Assembly (NCBI RefSeq): GCF_003063505.1
Contig: NZ_NERW01000003.1
Span: 496,001-560,000 of the forward strand
DNA: 64,000 bases
Reading direction: 5' to 3'
Source: Limnohabitans sp. T6-20
Lineage (GTDB): Bacteria; Pseudomonadota; Gammaproteobacteria; Burkholderiales; Burkholderiaceae_C
Position numbers and translations under genes: made by a program. The first letter of the stretch is position 1, and the number at the start of each line of letters is the position of its first letter. The notes under the pieces were generated by a model. It had not been told where the DNA came from. It ran no database searches and saw nothing but the letters and a program-made list of their open reading frames with translations. Positions 8,193 through 16,871 of the stretch are shown here, one piece after another.

Positions 8193-9467
8193 TTAGGGCT
8201 TGGAGGGCATGTGCACCACGCGCTGAGGAAACGGAATCTCGATGCCGTTTTCCCGAAGGGTTTTCAAGATGGCCCGATTGATGTCCGATTTGAGGCTGAG
8301 TTGGCCGCTGGCAGGGTCTTCAAACCAGTAGTTGACCGTGAACTCCAGCCCATCCGCGCCAAAAGCCGACAAAGCGACCAAAGGTGCCGGGTCGGCCAAT
8401 ACGCGGGGCTGCGCCTGGCAGGCTTGCAACAGCAAATCCATCACCTGGTCCACCGGCGCGTCATAAGCTACCGACACGATGGTGGTCTGCGCGACCTTGG
8501 AGTCGGCGAGTGACAAACTCTCCACACGCTGCGTGATCAACATCTCGTTGGGGACGATGGACTCGCGCCCCGAAGGAGAGCGAATCACGGTGTAGCGGGC
8601 CTTGATGTCGGTGATGCGTCCTTCAAAATTATCGATCTTGACGCTGTCGCCGATGCGCATGCTGCGCTCGGCCAGAATGACAAAACCACTGACATAGTTG
8701 GCGGCCAGTTTTTGCAGGCCAAAGCCGATGCCCACGCCCACCGCACCGCCCAGCACAGACAAAGCCGTGAGGTCAATGCCCACTGAAGACAGCGCCAGCA
8801 GCAGGCCGACAAACATGAGCAAAGCCCGCACCGTGTTGCTGATGACTTTGCGCAGCGACAAATCGCTGCCGGTGGCCGACTTGAGCAAACGCGACTCGAG
8901 TGCCGAAGACACCCAAAGCGCAAAGATCAGCACCGCGCCAGCGGTGAGCGCGCCCTCGATCAGGGTGCGAACCGACAGCATGGAGCCGCCGACCTTCCAG
9001 CGGATCTGGTCCAACTCTTCCAGGATCAGCGGCAAAATGCCCGTGACCCACAACACCACAGCCAACCAGGCGATCCATGAAATCGTGCGCTCCAGCATCC
9101 GCACAAACGGGGCTTCACCAAAAGCCACCTGCAACACCTTGACCCCAAATCGGATCAAGGCCAACGAGATGCAGACGGGCAACAAAATGCCAAACAAGGC
9201 GACCGGGTGGTCTTCGGTCAACAAGGCTCGGGCGACGAAGGTCAGACCCAGCAAGACCGTAGGAAACAAGACCCCGTCAATCAGGCGCTTGCCCAACAAG
9301 ACAGACAGCTCGTGTCCCGCAAACGCCCGGCGAACCAGCCACACCAGCAACCAGGCCAAGGCGATGCAGACGCCAAATGCCGCCAACACCTGAAGCGATT
9401 CGGCCCGGACCAAGGTGTCCAGCCAGACCATGGGGTCGGCAATGCTCAAAGATTTCATGCTCGCCAT
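8193..9467 (-). CDS. MscS-family mechanosensitive channel
   Basis: The 424-residue inner-membrane protein would release solutes on osmotic downshock. It has several N-terminal helices (about 30-46, 66-86, 92-112, 130-148, 170-190, 212-232). The pore helix has the alternating Ala/Gly pattern GGAVGVGIGFGLQKLAANY at 240-258, followed by the cytoplasmic beta domain (RIGDSVKI). With more helices than E. coli MscS it fits the longer MscS-like groups. AGGAAA lies 7 nt before the ATG at 9467, which is inside the last codons of the crotonase-fold gene upstream (13-nt overlap), so the two are probably cotranscribed. Confidence 0.9.
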   Translation of the reverse strand: MASMKSLSIADPMVWLDTLVRAESLQVLAAFGVCIALAWLLVWLVRRAFAGHELSVLLGKRLIDGVLFPTVLLGLTFVARALLTEDHPVALFGILLPVCISLALIRFGVKVLQVAFGEAPFVRMLERTISWIAWLAVVLWVTGILPLILEELDQIRWKVGGSMLSVRTLIEGALTAGAVLIFALWVSSALESRLLKSATGSDLSLRKVISNTVRALLMFVGLLLALSSVGIDLTALSVLGGAVGVGIGFGLQKLAANYVSGFVILAERSMRIGDSVKIDNFEGRITDIKARYTVIRSPSGRESIVPNEMLITQRVESLSLADSKVAQTTIVSVAYDAPVDQVMDLLLQACQAQPRVLADPAPLVALSAFGADGLEFTVNYWFEDPASGQLSLKSDINRAILKTLRENGIEIPFPQRVVHMPSKP

Positions 9468-10255
9468 GAGGGTTTCCTTTTGTCGATGAAGGCCTGAACG
9501 CCCTCTTGGGCAACCTCGTCCATCATGTTGCAGGCCATGGTCTGGCCAGCCAACTGGTAAGCGGCTTCCACGCCCATTTCGCGCTGTTTGTAAAACAAGG
9601 CTTTGCCCAAACGCACCGCTTCTCGCGGCTTGGCTAAAATGGCATTCACCAGCTCATCCACCTGCTCATCCAGATCGGGGGCAGCGCACACCCGGTTGAC
9701 CAGCCCACTGCTGCGGGCCTCGGCAGCTGAAATGAAGCCGCCGGTCAACAGCATTTCCATGGCTTGCTTGGCGTGCATATTGCGCACCAAAGGCACACTG
9801 GGTGTAGCGCAAAACAGACCGACATCGATGCCATTGACCCCGAATGTGGCGCTGTCGACCGACACCGCCAGATCGCATTGCGCCACCAGCTGGCAACCCG
9901 CTGCGGTGGCAATGCCTTGCACACGGGCGATCACCGGCACCGGCAAATTCTGAAGCGACAGCATCATGCGTGTGCACTGTGCAAAGAGCTTTTGGTAATA
10001 CGCCAGCTCAGGCTGGGCCCGCATTTCCTTGAGGTTGTGCCCGGCGCAAAAAGCCTTGCCTGCAGCAGCCAACACCAGCACGCGGGCCTGCTCGTCCTGC
10101 GCGATCACATTCAAGGCTTGTTGCAGCGCATCCAGCAGGGATTCGCTCAGGGTATTGAAGCTGCTGGGGCTGTTGAGAGTCAGCCTGTGCACGCCACGCG
10201 CATCGCGCTGGTGGAGCAACAGGTCTGTTGAAGTGGGGGCGGTTGCGTCGGTCAT
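9455..10255 (-). CDS. Crotonase-superfamily protein, ECHDC3-like, without the usual catalytic acids
   Basis: The 266-residue product has the crotonase fold: an oxyanion-hole strand (GKAFCAGHNLKEM) and the core GIATAAGCQLVAQCDLA. In true enoyl-CoA hydratases the second region reads GGGCEL and a second Glu follows in a QPE motif. Here the first Glu is Gln (GCQL) and the second position is Gly (VNGIDVG). This pattern is that of the ECHDC3-type branch, so annotation as an active enoyl-CoA hydratase is doubtful. Start 10255 (MTDATAPTS) was preferred over an ATG 33 nt upstream, although neither has a clear ribosome-binding site. It overlaps the mscS-like gene. Confidence 0.8.
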   Translation of the reverse strand: MTDATAPTSTDLLLHQRDARGVHRLTLNSPSSFNTLSESLLDALQQALNVIAQDEQARVLVLAAAGKAFCAGHNLKEMRAQPELAYYQKLFAQCTRMMLSLQNLPVPVIARVQGIATAAGCQLVAQCDLAVSVDSATFGVNGIDVGLFCATPSVPLVRNMHAKQAMEMLLTGGFISAAEARSSGLVNRVCAAPDLDEQVDELVNAILAKPREAVRLGKALFYKQREMGVEAAYQLAGQTMACNMMDEVAQEGVQAFIDKRKPSWRA

Positions 10256-10319
10256 GGCTAGATTGTGCACAAACGCGCCGTGCAGCAACCCAGACCAGAC
10301 CGCTCACAGCGGCCTTGAT

Positions 10320-11273
10320 TCAAACGTCGGCCAGCACGCGCAGGTGCGCTTCCACACTGCGGCCCAAGGCGCTGAGGCTGTAGCCCCCCTCCAGGCAACT
10401 GACGATGCGCCCTTTGGCAAAACGCAACGCCACATCCTTGATGCGCTGGGTGATCCAGGCGTAATCCTGCTCAACCAGGCCCATCTGGCCCATGTCGTCT
10501 TCGCGGTGGGCATCAAACCCTGCGCTGATGAAAATCAGCTCGGGCTTGTGCGCTTCCAGTCGCGGCATCCACATCATGTCGATCAGCTCACGGATGTCCA
10601 TGCCCTTGGTGTAGGCTGGAACCGGCAAATTGACCAAATTGGCGGCATTCGATTGCGAACCGCCTTCCGGATAAAACGGGTGCTGAAAAAAGCTGACCAT
10701 CAAAATCCGATCGTCCCCGGCCACGATGTCCTCGGTGCCATTGCCGTGGTGCACATCAAAATCCACAATCGCCACACGTTGGAGGCCATGGCGCTCCAGC
10801 GCATATTTGGCAGCGATGGCCACATTGTTGAAAAAGCAAAACCCCATGGCCTTGTCGCGGCAAGCGTGGTGCCCCGGTGGCCGCACGGCACAAAAGGCGT
10901 TCTCCAGCTCACCGGCCAGCACCGCATCGGTGGCATCAATGGCCGCACCGGCAGACAGCAAAGCCGCATCCCAAGTGTGCGCGTTGATCATGGTGTCCGG
11001 GTCCAGCGAGGTGTGGGTGGGCCCACCTGCAGCCATGTCTTCCCGCAGCACATCGCCCAAACCGCGCAAAGCCGCCACATGCATGCGCCCGTGCGCCAAT
11101 TCGATGTCGGCCAAAGCGGCAGGGGTGGGCTCTCGGCGCTGCAAAGCCATGTCCAGACCCGTGATCAGCAGGCGGTCCTCAATGGCCCCCAGCCGCTCGG
11201 GGCACTCGGGATGCCCTGCGCCCATTTCGTGTTTCCAGCATGTGGGATGTGTGAAATACCCTGTTGCACCCAT
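10320..11273 (-). CDS. Histone deacetylase-family amidohydrolase
   Basis: The 317-residue protein belongs to the arginase/deacetylase fold that includes HDACs and acetylpolyamine amidohydrolases. Catalytic signatures are complete: RPPGHH (131-136), DFDVHHGNGT (171-180, zinc ligands Asp173 and His175) and AGFDAH (251-256, third zinc ligand Asp254). Bacteria have no histones of the eukaryotic type, so likely substrates are acetylated polyamines or other small amides. AGGAAG precedes the start. It is divergent from mltB and followed by the crotonase-like gene after a 64-nt gap. Confidence 0.9.
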   Translation of the reverse strand: MGATGYFTHPTCWKHEMGAGHPECPERLGAIEDRLLITGLDMALQRREPTPAALADIELAHGRMHVAALRGLGDVLREDMAAGGPTHTSLDPDTMINAHTWDAALLSAGAAIDATDAVLAGELENAFCAVRPPGHHACRDKAMGFCFFNNVAIAAKYALERHGLQRVAIVDFDVHHGNGTEDIVAGDDRILMVSFFQHPFYPEGGSQSNAANLVNLPVPAYTKGMDIRELIDMMWMPRLEAHKPELIFISAGFDAHREDDMGQMGLVEQDYAWITQRIKDVALRFAKGRIVSCLEGGYSLSALGRSVEAHLRVLADV

Positions 11274-11412
11274 AAAGACTGTCTTCCTCTTGCTCCAGCG
11301 CTTGTTAGAGCTGTTGATTTTTTTGAATTACCGCACATTTATTATTTTCAGCTTATCACGCCAGCCCCACTTTCCGAGCTGCCTGCGCCTCTGGCGATTA
11401 AACTGACTTGGC

Positions 11413-12606
11413 ATGAATTTTCCATCTCACTCCTTACGCGGTCTGGCCACAGGCCACCTGATCACCCTCTGCGCGAGCCTGATCGGCCTTTGCTTGTGCC
11501 TGACATCGCCAAATGCGGCCCATGCGCAAGCCCCGCACACCAAGCACGCGGCACAACACCACAAAAAGTCCAAGAAGAAGTTGCCCCACTCCGCCCAGGC
11601 ATCCGGCAAGCCTTCTGACAGAAAGATGGCAGCGGTGTCTGGCACCCCGTTGACCGACAACCCCGAAGTGCTGGTGTGGACACAGGATGCGGCAACTCGC
11701 TTGCAACTTGACCCGAACTGGGTGCAAAAAACCATGAACCAAGCCCAACGCTTGGCCGTGGTGGAAAAACTGGTATTGCCCCCTGCCAGCCCGGTGGCCA
11801 AGGACTGGGGCGCTTACCGTGCGCGCTTCATCGAACCTGTCCGCATTCAGGCGGGGCTGCGCTTTTGGTTAAAGCACAAACCAGCACTGGAGCGAGCCGA
11901 ACGCGAATACGGCGTGCCTGCATCGATCGTGGTCGGCATCATTGGCGTTGAGACGCTGTATGGCCAAAACACCGGCAACTTCCGCGTGGTGGATGCCTTG
12001 GGCACTTTGGCCTTCCATTTTCCACAAGCCCACCCCAGAGCCGCAGAGCGCCAAGCCTTTTTCCGCAGTGAGCTGGAGCATTTTTTGCAACTGACTTCAC
12101 GCAGCGGCGCAGACCCCTTGTCTGTTCGCGGCAGCTACGCAGGGGCTTTGGGCCTGCCACAGTTCATGCCCTCCAGCTGGGCCAAATTCGCGGTGGATTT
12201 TGATGGCGATGGCCGCATTGACTTGTTCGGCAGCCCCCAAGACGCCATCGGCTCGGTGGCCAACTACTTCAAGGCCTTTCAGTGGCGCACCGGCATGCCC
12301 ACGCATTACCCCGTGACTTTGACGTCCGGCCAAACCGACATGGACAGCCTGATGGCCCCGGACATCCTGCCAACCTTCAGCGTGGGCAGCTTTGTGGGCA
12401 AAGGGGCAGCCCTCGAAGGCTCAGCGCTCACGCACCCCGGCCCGCTGGCACTGATAGAACTGCGCAACGGCAGCAACCCACCCAGCTACGTGGCGGGCAC
12501 CGAGAACTTTTACGCCATCACGCGATACAACTGGAGTAGCTACTATGCGATGGCGGTGATTGAATTGGCGGAGGCTGTGGCGCGGGAAATGCAGAGCAGA
12601 CCCTGA
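11413..12606 (+). CDS. mltB: Lytic murein transglycosylase B
   Basis: MltB cleaves the MurNAc-GlcNAc bond of peptidoglycan with formation of a 1,6-anhydro end. The 397-residue protein has a long signal peptide (to about residue 39, AHAQA) with no obvious lipobox. A His/Lys-rich linker follows (about 42-60, HHKKSKKK) and may hold the protein near the anionic cell wall. The catalytic Glu180 lies in GVETLYGQNTGNF, and GALGLPQFMPSSWAKFAVDFDGDG is the characteristic substrate-groove region. The gene is divergent from the deacetylase and convergent with the cupin gene. Confidence 0.92.
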   Translation: MNFPSHSLRGLATGHLITLCASLIGLCLCLTSPNAAHAQAPHTKHAAQHHKKSKKKLPHSAQASGKPSDRKMAAVSGTPLTDNPEVLVWTQDAATRLQLDPNWVQKTMNQAQRLAVVEKLVLPPASPVAKDWGAYRARFIEPVRIQAGLRFWLKHKPALERAEREYGVPASIVVGIIGVETLYGQNTGNFRVVDALGTLAFHFPQAHPRAAERQAFFRSELEHFLQLTSRSGADPLSVRGSYAGALGLPQFMPSSWAKFAVDFDGDGRIDLFGSPQDAIGSVANYFKAFQWRTGMPTHYPVTLTSGQTDMDSLMAPDILPTFSVGSFVGKGAALEGSALTHPGPLALIELRNGSNPPSYVAGTENFYAITRYNWSSYYAMAVIELAEAVAREMQSRP

Positions 12607-12657
12607 GACATCAGCAATGCCCACGCCAACACTTGATCGACGCTCACTCCGTTTCAA

Positions 12658-13311
12658 TCAGTCCAGTAAATGTCCTGTCTTGACAAAGATGGTGCACCCC
12701 TCTTTGCTGAAGGGCTGGTGCAAGCTCATGTGAGGACTTCTGATCCATGAGCCGGCCGGATAGCGCCCGTGCTCATCTTCAAACACCCCATCGACCACAA
12801 AGATCTCTTCGCCGCCAAAGTGTCTGTGCGGATTGAAATAGGTTTCAGGTGCCCACCTCACCAAGGTCGATCCACTGCCCTGCTGCATGAGCGGCATGAC
12901 GTTCAGGCCGGGCACCATACCTTGGTACCAAGGCGCTGTTGCCGTGTTCAACACCTCTCGCTGCACTTGATCCGCACCCAGGTGCCGCAGCTTGACGAAA
13001 AGCATGCAGCCGGTTTGGCTGTGAGGCGCGTGAGAAGAGCCTAGCGGGTTCATCATGTACGTGCCAGCGGGGTAGTCGCCAGTCTCGTCACTGAACACGC
13101 CAGCCAACACCAATATCTCCTCCCCCAACTCATGGGTATGGGTTGGAAACTTGGCTCCGGCTTGATAACGAACGATGGAAGTGGCTTTTGCAACCTCGTC
13201 ACCCTTGCGCTCAAGCATTCGCCTCTCAACCCCAGTTTCAGGGCTGGGGATCCAAGGCAAATCATGGTGGTTAACCACGACCCGCTTGCTGTAGTCAGCG
13301 TTGATGTCCAT
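12658..13311 (-). CDS. ChrR-like bicupin protein
   Basis: The 217-residue protein consists of two repeated cupin domains. Each has a metal site: FPTHTHELGEE with a later GSSHAPH in the first half, and FNPHRHFGGEE with SLHQPF in the second. This is the fold of the C-terminal domain of ChrR, the zinc anti-sigma factor. The N-terminal sigma-binding zinc finger of ChrR is absent and no ECF sigma gene is adjacent. It is therefore better read as a stand-alone metal-binding cupin, perhaps an oxygenase or an acetylacetone-dioxygenase-like enzyme. There is no clear ribosome-binding site. Confidence 0.8.
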   Translation of the reverse strand: MDINADYSKRVVVNHHDLPWIPSPETGVERRMLERKGDEVAKATSIVRYQAGAKFPTHTHELGEEILVLAGVFSDETGDYPAGTYMMNPLGSSHAPHSQTGCMLFVKLRHLGADQVQREVLNTATAPWYQGMVPGLNVMPLMQQGSGSTLVRWAPETYFNPHRHFGGEEIFVVDGVFEDEHGRYPAGSWIRSPHMSLHQPFSKEGCTIFVKTGHLLD

Positions 13312-13424
13312 TCATGGCATTTCAAAAAATCCAAACACTTCAAATCGGCCGGGTTCAGTGGAGGCAGGTGGGTGCAAATTAAGACCTCGTCGCACTTTTG
13401 CAATCAAGGTCTCTGTCTGGCTGT

Positions 13425-14336
13425 TCAAGCCCCGTGCGCTTTCATGGCCTTGCCCACTTCCAGCGTGCCCTGCTCCGAGCCCGAACGCGGCACGGTTTCG
13501 CCTTGACGGTCAGTGACCTGCTCCAGCGCTGCGGCCAGGCGCTCTGGGGTGTCGGGGCCGGTGCCCAAATACACGCCTTGGGTCAGGGTGATGTGCGCCA
13601 CTTCAAAGCTGCCCGCGCCGGCGCAGATGATGGTGCGGTTGGGCGCGTCTTCGCTGGCCATCACCAGCATGGCGGGCACCACGGCGCTGGGGTCGAGGGC
13701 TTTGAGCACCGCTTCGGGCATCAGGCCTTCGGTCATGCGTGTGGCAGCCGTGGGGGCCAGGCAGTTGACGCGGATGTGGTGTTTTTCGCCTTCGATCGAC
13801 AAGGTTTGCATCAGCCCAGCCAGCGCCATCTTGGCAGCGCCGTAGTTGGCCTGACCAAAGTTGCCGTACAAACCGCTGGATGAGGTGGTCATGACGATGC
13901 GACCGTAGTTCTGCGCCTGCATGATCGGCCAGACGGCCTGGGTGCAATGGAATGCACCCATGACATGGACATCCATCACCAGTTTGAAGTCGGCCAGTGC
14001 CATCTTGCCAAAGCTCTTGTCGCGCAATATACCGGCGTTGTTGACCAGAATATCGACCCGCCCCCAGGCGTCGACCGCCTGCTGGACCATGGCTTTGACG
14101 GCTTCAACATCGGTCACTGATGCGCCGTTGGCCATGGCTTCTCCGCCTGCCGCCAGGATTTCATTGACCACGGCTTGCGCCGCTGACACCGAACCACCCT
14201 CGCCATGCACATCGCCACCCAAGTCGTTGACCAGCACTTTGGCGCCCCGTGCGGCTAGGGCCAAAGCGTGCTGCTTGCCCAAACCGCCTCCTGCGCCAGT
14301 GACGATCGCGACGCGGCCTTTGAAATCGATGCTCAT
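13425..14336 (-). CDS. Short-chain dehydrogenase, MFE-2 / 3-hydroxyacyl-CoA dehydrogenase type
   Basis: The 303-residue enzyme has the cofactor motif TGAGGGLG (13-20), NNAG (99-102) and the catalytic set Ser153, Tyr165 and Lys169 (YGAAK). The segment LVNDLGGDVHGEGGS after the second strand is typical of SDRs related to the dehydrogenase part of peroxisomal multifunctional enzyme 2, which act on (R)-3-hydroxyacyl-CoA. Start 14336 (MSIDFKGR) has AAGGAAAA upstream. A longer reading from 14390 has none. It stands alone and is divergent from the Nudix gene. Acyl-CoA metabolism is the likely role. Confidence 0.85.
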   Translation of the reverse strand: MSIDFKGRVAIVTGAGGGLGKQHALALAARGAKVLVNDLGGDVHGEGGSVSAAQAVVNEILAAGGEAMANGASVTDVEAVKAMVQQAVDAWGRVDILVNNAGILRDKSFGKMALADFKLVMDVHVMGAFHCTQAVWPIMQAQNYGRIVMTTSSSGLYGNFGQANYGAAKMALAGLMQTLSIEGEKHHIRVNCLAPTAATRMTEGLMPEAVLKALDPSAVVPAMLVMASEDAPNRTIICAGAGSFEVAHITLTQGVYLGTGPDTPERLAAALEQVTDRQGETVPRSGSEQGTLEVGKAMKAHGA

Positions 14337-14474
14337 GGGTTTTCCTTGATTGAATGCTTGTGAATGGGTGACAGGGCGTTTCGGCACCATCTGCTAATCT
14401 GGCTGCCAATTGAAGCCTTGCCCTACTTTAAAACAGCCAGCGCCTTGGCTGTGTTGCACGATTGACACCTTGCC

Positions 14475-15353
14475 ATGGAACTGAACACCGAAATCATCAC
14501 CACACCGCCCCTGGACTCCGCTTCGGTGGTTTTGCTGCGCGACAGTGCGGAGGGTATGCAAGTGCTGCTGCTCAGACGCCACCAGGCGTCGAATGTGCTG
14601 GGCGGGGCTTATGTGTTTCCGGGCGGCAAGCTCGACCCGGAAGACCAACACCCGGCCCTGTTGTCCCAGCTCAGCCAGGATGCCGCCACCTTGCACCAAC
14701 GCTTGGCCGAGCCCGAGCTGAGCCCAGACCGTGCAGCGGGTCTGTTTGTGGCCGCCATTCGCGAAGCGTTTGAGGAATGCCGCATTTTGCTGGGCCAAAC
14801 CGGCGGCGGCACGCCCGACCTGCAAGCCTTGCAAAATGCCTTGGCCAGCGGGCAAAGCTTTTCGCAGGCTTTTCAAAGCCTGTCACTTCAGTTACACACC
14901 GATGCGCTGGTGCCCTGGACCCGGTGGATCACACCCCGACAGGCGTCTGTGACCCACAAACGCTTTGACACCCGTTTTTTCATCACCCGGGTGCCCGAGG
15001 GCCAAACCGCCGAACACGACAACTTTGAGGCCACCGAAACCCTGTGGACCACGCCGCGCGAAGCCTTGATCCGCTATTGGGACCATGAAATTGAACTCGC
15101 GCCGCCCCAAATCATGGGCCTGGTTCAGCTGGCACGGCATCCGGACACCCAAAGCGCGTTGACCGAAGCCCAGAGCCGCCAACCACCCGTGGTGCAACCT
15201 GAACCGTTTGACCAGGACGGCGTTCGCACCATTTGCTACCCCGGTGACCCCAAGCATTCGGTACCGCTGGCGGTATTTCCAGGCCCCACACGTTTGTTGT
15301 TTAAAAACAAGCGTTTTGAGCCCGAGCTCGGTTTAGCCGCTTTGCTTGATTAA
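14475..15353 (+). CDS. Nudix hydrolase with interrupted Nudix box (NUDT19-like)
   Basis: The 292-residue protein starts like a Nudix domain (SASVVLLRDS, then VFPGGKLDPED). The rest of the box, AAIREAFEECRILLG, follows only after about 35 extra residues. Such an insertion inside the Nudix box is known from mammalian NUDT19, a CoA diphosphatase. The REAFEE metal-binding core is intact. A role in hydrolysing CoA or acyl-CoA esters is plausible but inferred. The gene is followed by the Hpt-domain gene after a short gap. Confidence 0.82.
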   Translation: MELNTEIITTPPLDSASVVLLRDSAEGMQVLLLRRHQASNVLGGAYVFPGGKLDPEDQHPALLSQLSQDAATLHQRLAEPELSPDRAAGLFVAAIREAFEECRILLGQTGGGTPDLQALQNALASGQSFSQAFQSLSLQLHTDALVPWTRWITPRQASVTHKRFDTRFFITRVPEGQTAEHDNFEATETLWTTPREALIRYWDHEIELAPPQIMGLVQLARHPDTQSALTEAQSRQPPVVQPEPFDQDGVRTICYPGDPKHSVPLAVFPGPTRLLFKNKRFEPELGLAALLD

Positions 15354-15409
15354 AATTGAACGAATTACAATTTGTAACTTTTGAACGCATTGATACGCCA
15401 CTTGACTGT

Positions 15410-15775
15410 ATGAGCCAACCATCTGAGCCAATTTACCTGTCTGTTGAACGGGCCATGGAATTCATTGGCGATGCCAGCGGGGTTCTGTCGCTGTTGAAAA
15501 CCTTGCACCAGACACTGGGGGAGGACCTCCCGCGCATCAAGGCCCTGCTGGACAAAGACGACATGCACGGTGCCAACCGCTTGTTGCACCAGCTCAAAGG
15601 ATTTACCCCCGTGTTCTGTGTGGACAGCTTGGTGGAGCTGGTCGTGTCGGTCGAGCACCTGAGCAAGCACGGAGAGTCTTCAGAAGTCACTGCCGCCTAC
15701 AACCAGCTGGCACCCCAACTGGAGCAGCTTCGCAACGAAGTGGCCACTCACCTGGCCGAGCACCCCGAGGTCTGA
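15410..15775 (+). CDS. Hpt (histidine phosphotransfer) domain protein
   Basis: The 121-residue all-helical protein has the Hpt signature LLHQLKGFTPVFCVDSLVELV, in which the His of HQLKG would take phosphate from a response-regulator receiver domain. No histidine kinase or response regulator is nearby, so the partner is elsewhere. The start was placed at ATG 15410 (MSQPSEP). A TTG at 15356 would add 18 unlikely residues. Neither is preceded by a clear ribosome-binding site. It may be cotranscribed with the Nudix gene. Confidence 0.75.
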   Translation: MSQPSEPIYLSVERAMEFIGDASGVLSLLKTLHQTLGEDLPRIKALLDKDDMHGANRLLHQLKGFTPVFCVDSLVELVVSVEHLSKHGESSEVTAAYNQLAPQLEQLRNEVATHLAEHPEV

Positions 15776-15846
15776 GCCAACCGCTAAGGGTGCGCGGCCC
15801 AACCACGCGGTACTTCAGAAAAAATCGACCCGCCCAATCAAGGGCG

Positions 15847-15867
15847 ACCTGCCTTGACAGGTGTTTT
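15847..15867 (+). terminator. Weak terminator after the Hpt gene
   Basis: ACCTG (15847-15851) and CAGGT (15858-15862) form a 5-bp stem followed by GTTTTT. It sits between convergent genes and ends at the dusC stop. Confidence 0.4.
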
Positions 15868-16859
15868 TATGCCGCTGGCAGCGCTTGCGCATCCAGCCAT
15901 TGCGCGATCTGGGCGGGGTCGTGCATCAAACGCAGCTGGTCAAACGCTTCTTGTGCTTCGGGATAGACCCGGCGCAAATAATTGAGCCACTGTTTAAGCC
16001 GTCCCGCACGGTGCCTCGGAGCCACGCGCAGGCTGATGCCCTGCCAGAACAAGCGCATCAACACCACAATGTGCGACCAGGTCACGCCCTCGCCGGTCAA
16101 GCGGCTATCGAACAAGGCATCGTGTTGCGTGATGGCCAAAGCCAGGCCAGGGTCGGCCACCATGCCGCGCCCAATCATCAGCCGCTCACACCCGGTCACT
16201 TCGCGGCAACGTAAAGCATCTGCCAAAGTCCAGATTTCGCCATTGGCCACCATGGGCAAGCGCACATGCTGGCGCAAATCGGCAATGCGGTCCCAATACG
16301 CCGGAGGGCGGTAACCATGGGCCTTGGTGCGTGCGTGCACCACCAGGTCGCTGGCCCCTGCGGCCTCAATGGCGAGCGCGCAGTCTTCGGCGCGGCTGTC
16401 GTCGTTGAAGCCCAGGCGCATCTTGGCCGAGACCGGAATGTGCGCAGGCACTGCCCGGCGCACTGCCGCCACGATTTGCCCCACCAACTCGGGTTCGTCC
16501 AGCAAAACAGCGCCGCCACGGTGCTGGTTCACCGTCTTGGCAGGGCAGCCAAAGTTCAAATCGATACCCGCGGGCTGGAGCTCGGCCAGCGCCGCAGCGT
16601 TGGCCGCCAAATAATCGGGGTCAGACCCCAACAATTGCACCCTCACAGGCACACCGGCCACCGTGCGGCTGTTGTTCAACAGCTCGGGGGCCACCCGAAT
16701 GAAAGCGCGCCGCGGCAACACCGTGTTGGTGACGCGGATGAATTCGGACACGCACAAGTCAACGCCCCCAACACGCGTGAGCATGTCGCGCAAGGTGTGG
16801 TCCAGCAGCCCCTCCATGGGGGCCAGCAAGACACGCGCCCCCAAATGGCCCATGGTCAT
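15867..16859 (-). CDS. dusC: tRNA-dihydrouridine synthase C
   Basis: Dus enzymes reduce specific uridines in tRNA with NADPH and FMN; DusC acts at U16 in E. coli. The 330-residue barrel begins LLAPMEGLLDHTLRD, the Dus signature, and has the catalytic cysteine in NFGCPAKTVNQHRGG near residue 100. The KTVN wording and absence of an HG motif favour DusC over DusA or DusB. It lies 12 nt after the acetyltransferase gene on the same strand. ATGs at 16859 and 16853 are both possible and neither has a strong ribosome-binding site. Confidence 0.9.
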   Translation of the reverse strand: MTMGHLGARVLLAPMEGLLDHTLRDMLTRVGGVDLCVSEFIRVTNTVLPRRAFIRVAPELLNNSRTVAGVPVRVQLLGSDPDYLAANAAALAELQPAGIDLNFGCPAKTVNQHRGGAVLLDEPELVGQIVAAVRRAVPAHIPVSAKMRLGFNDDSRAEDCALAIEAAGASDLVVHARTKAHGYRPPAYWDRIADLRQHVRLPMVANGEIWTLADALRCREVTGCERLMIGRGMVADPGLALAITQHDALFDSRLTGEGVTWSHIVVLMRLFWQGISLRVAPRHRAGRLKQWLNYLRRVYPEAQEAFDQLRLMHDPAQIAQWLDAQALPAA

Positions 16860-16871
16860 GCGGTCAATGCG

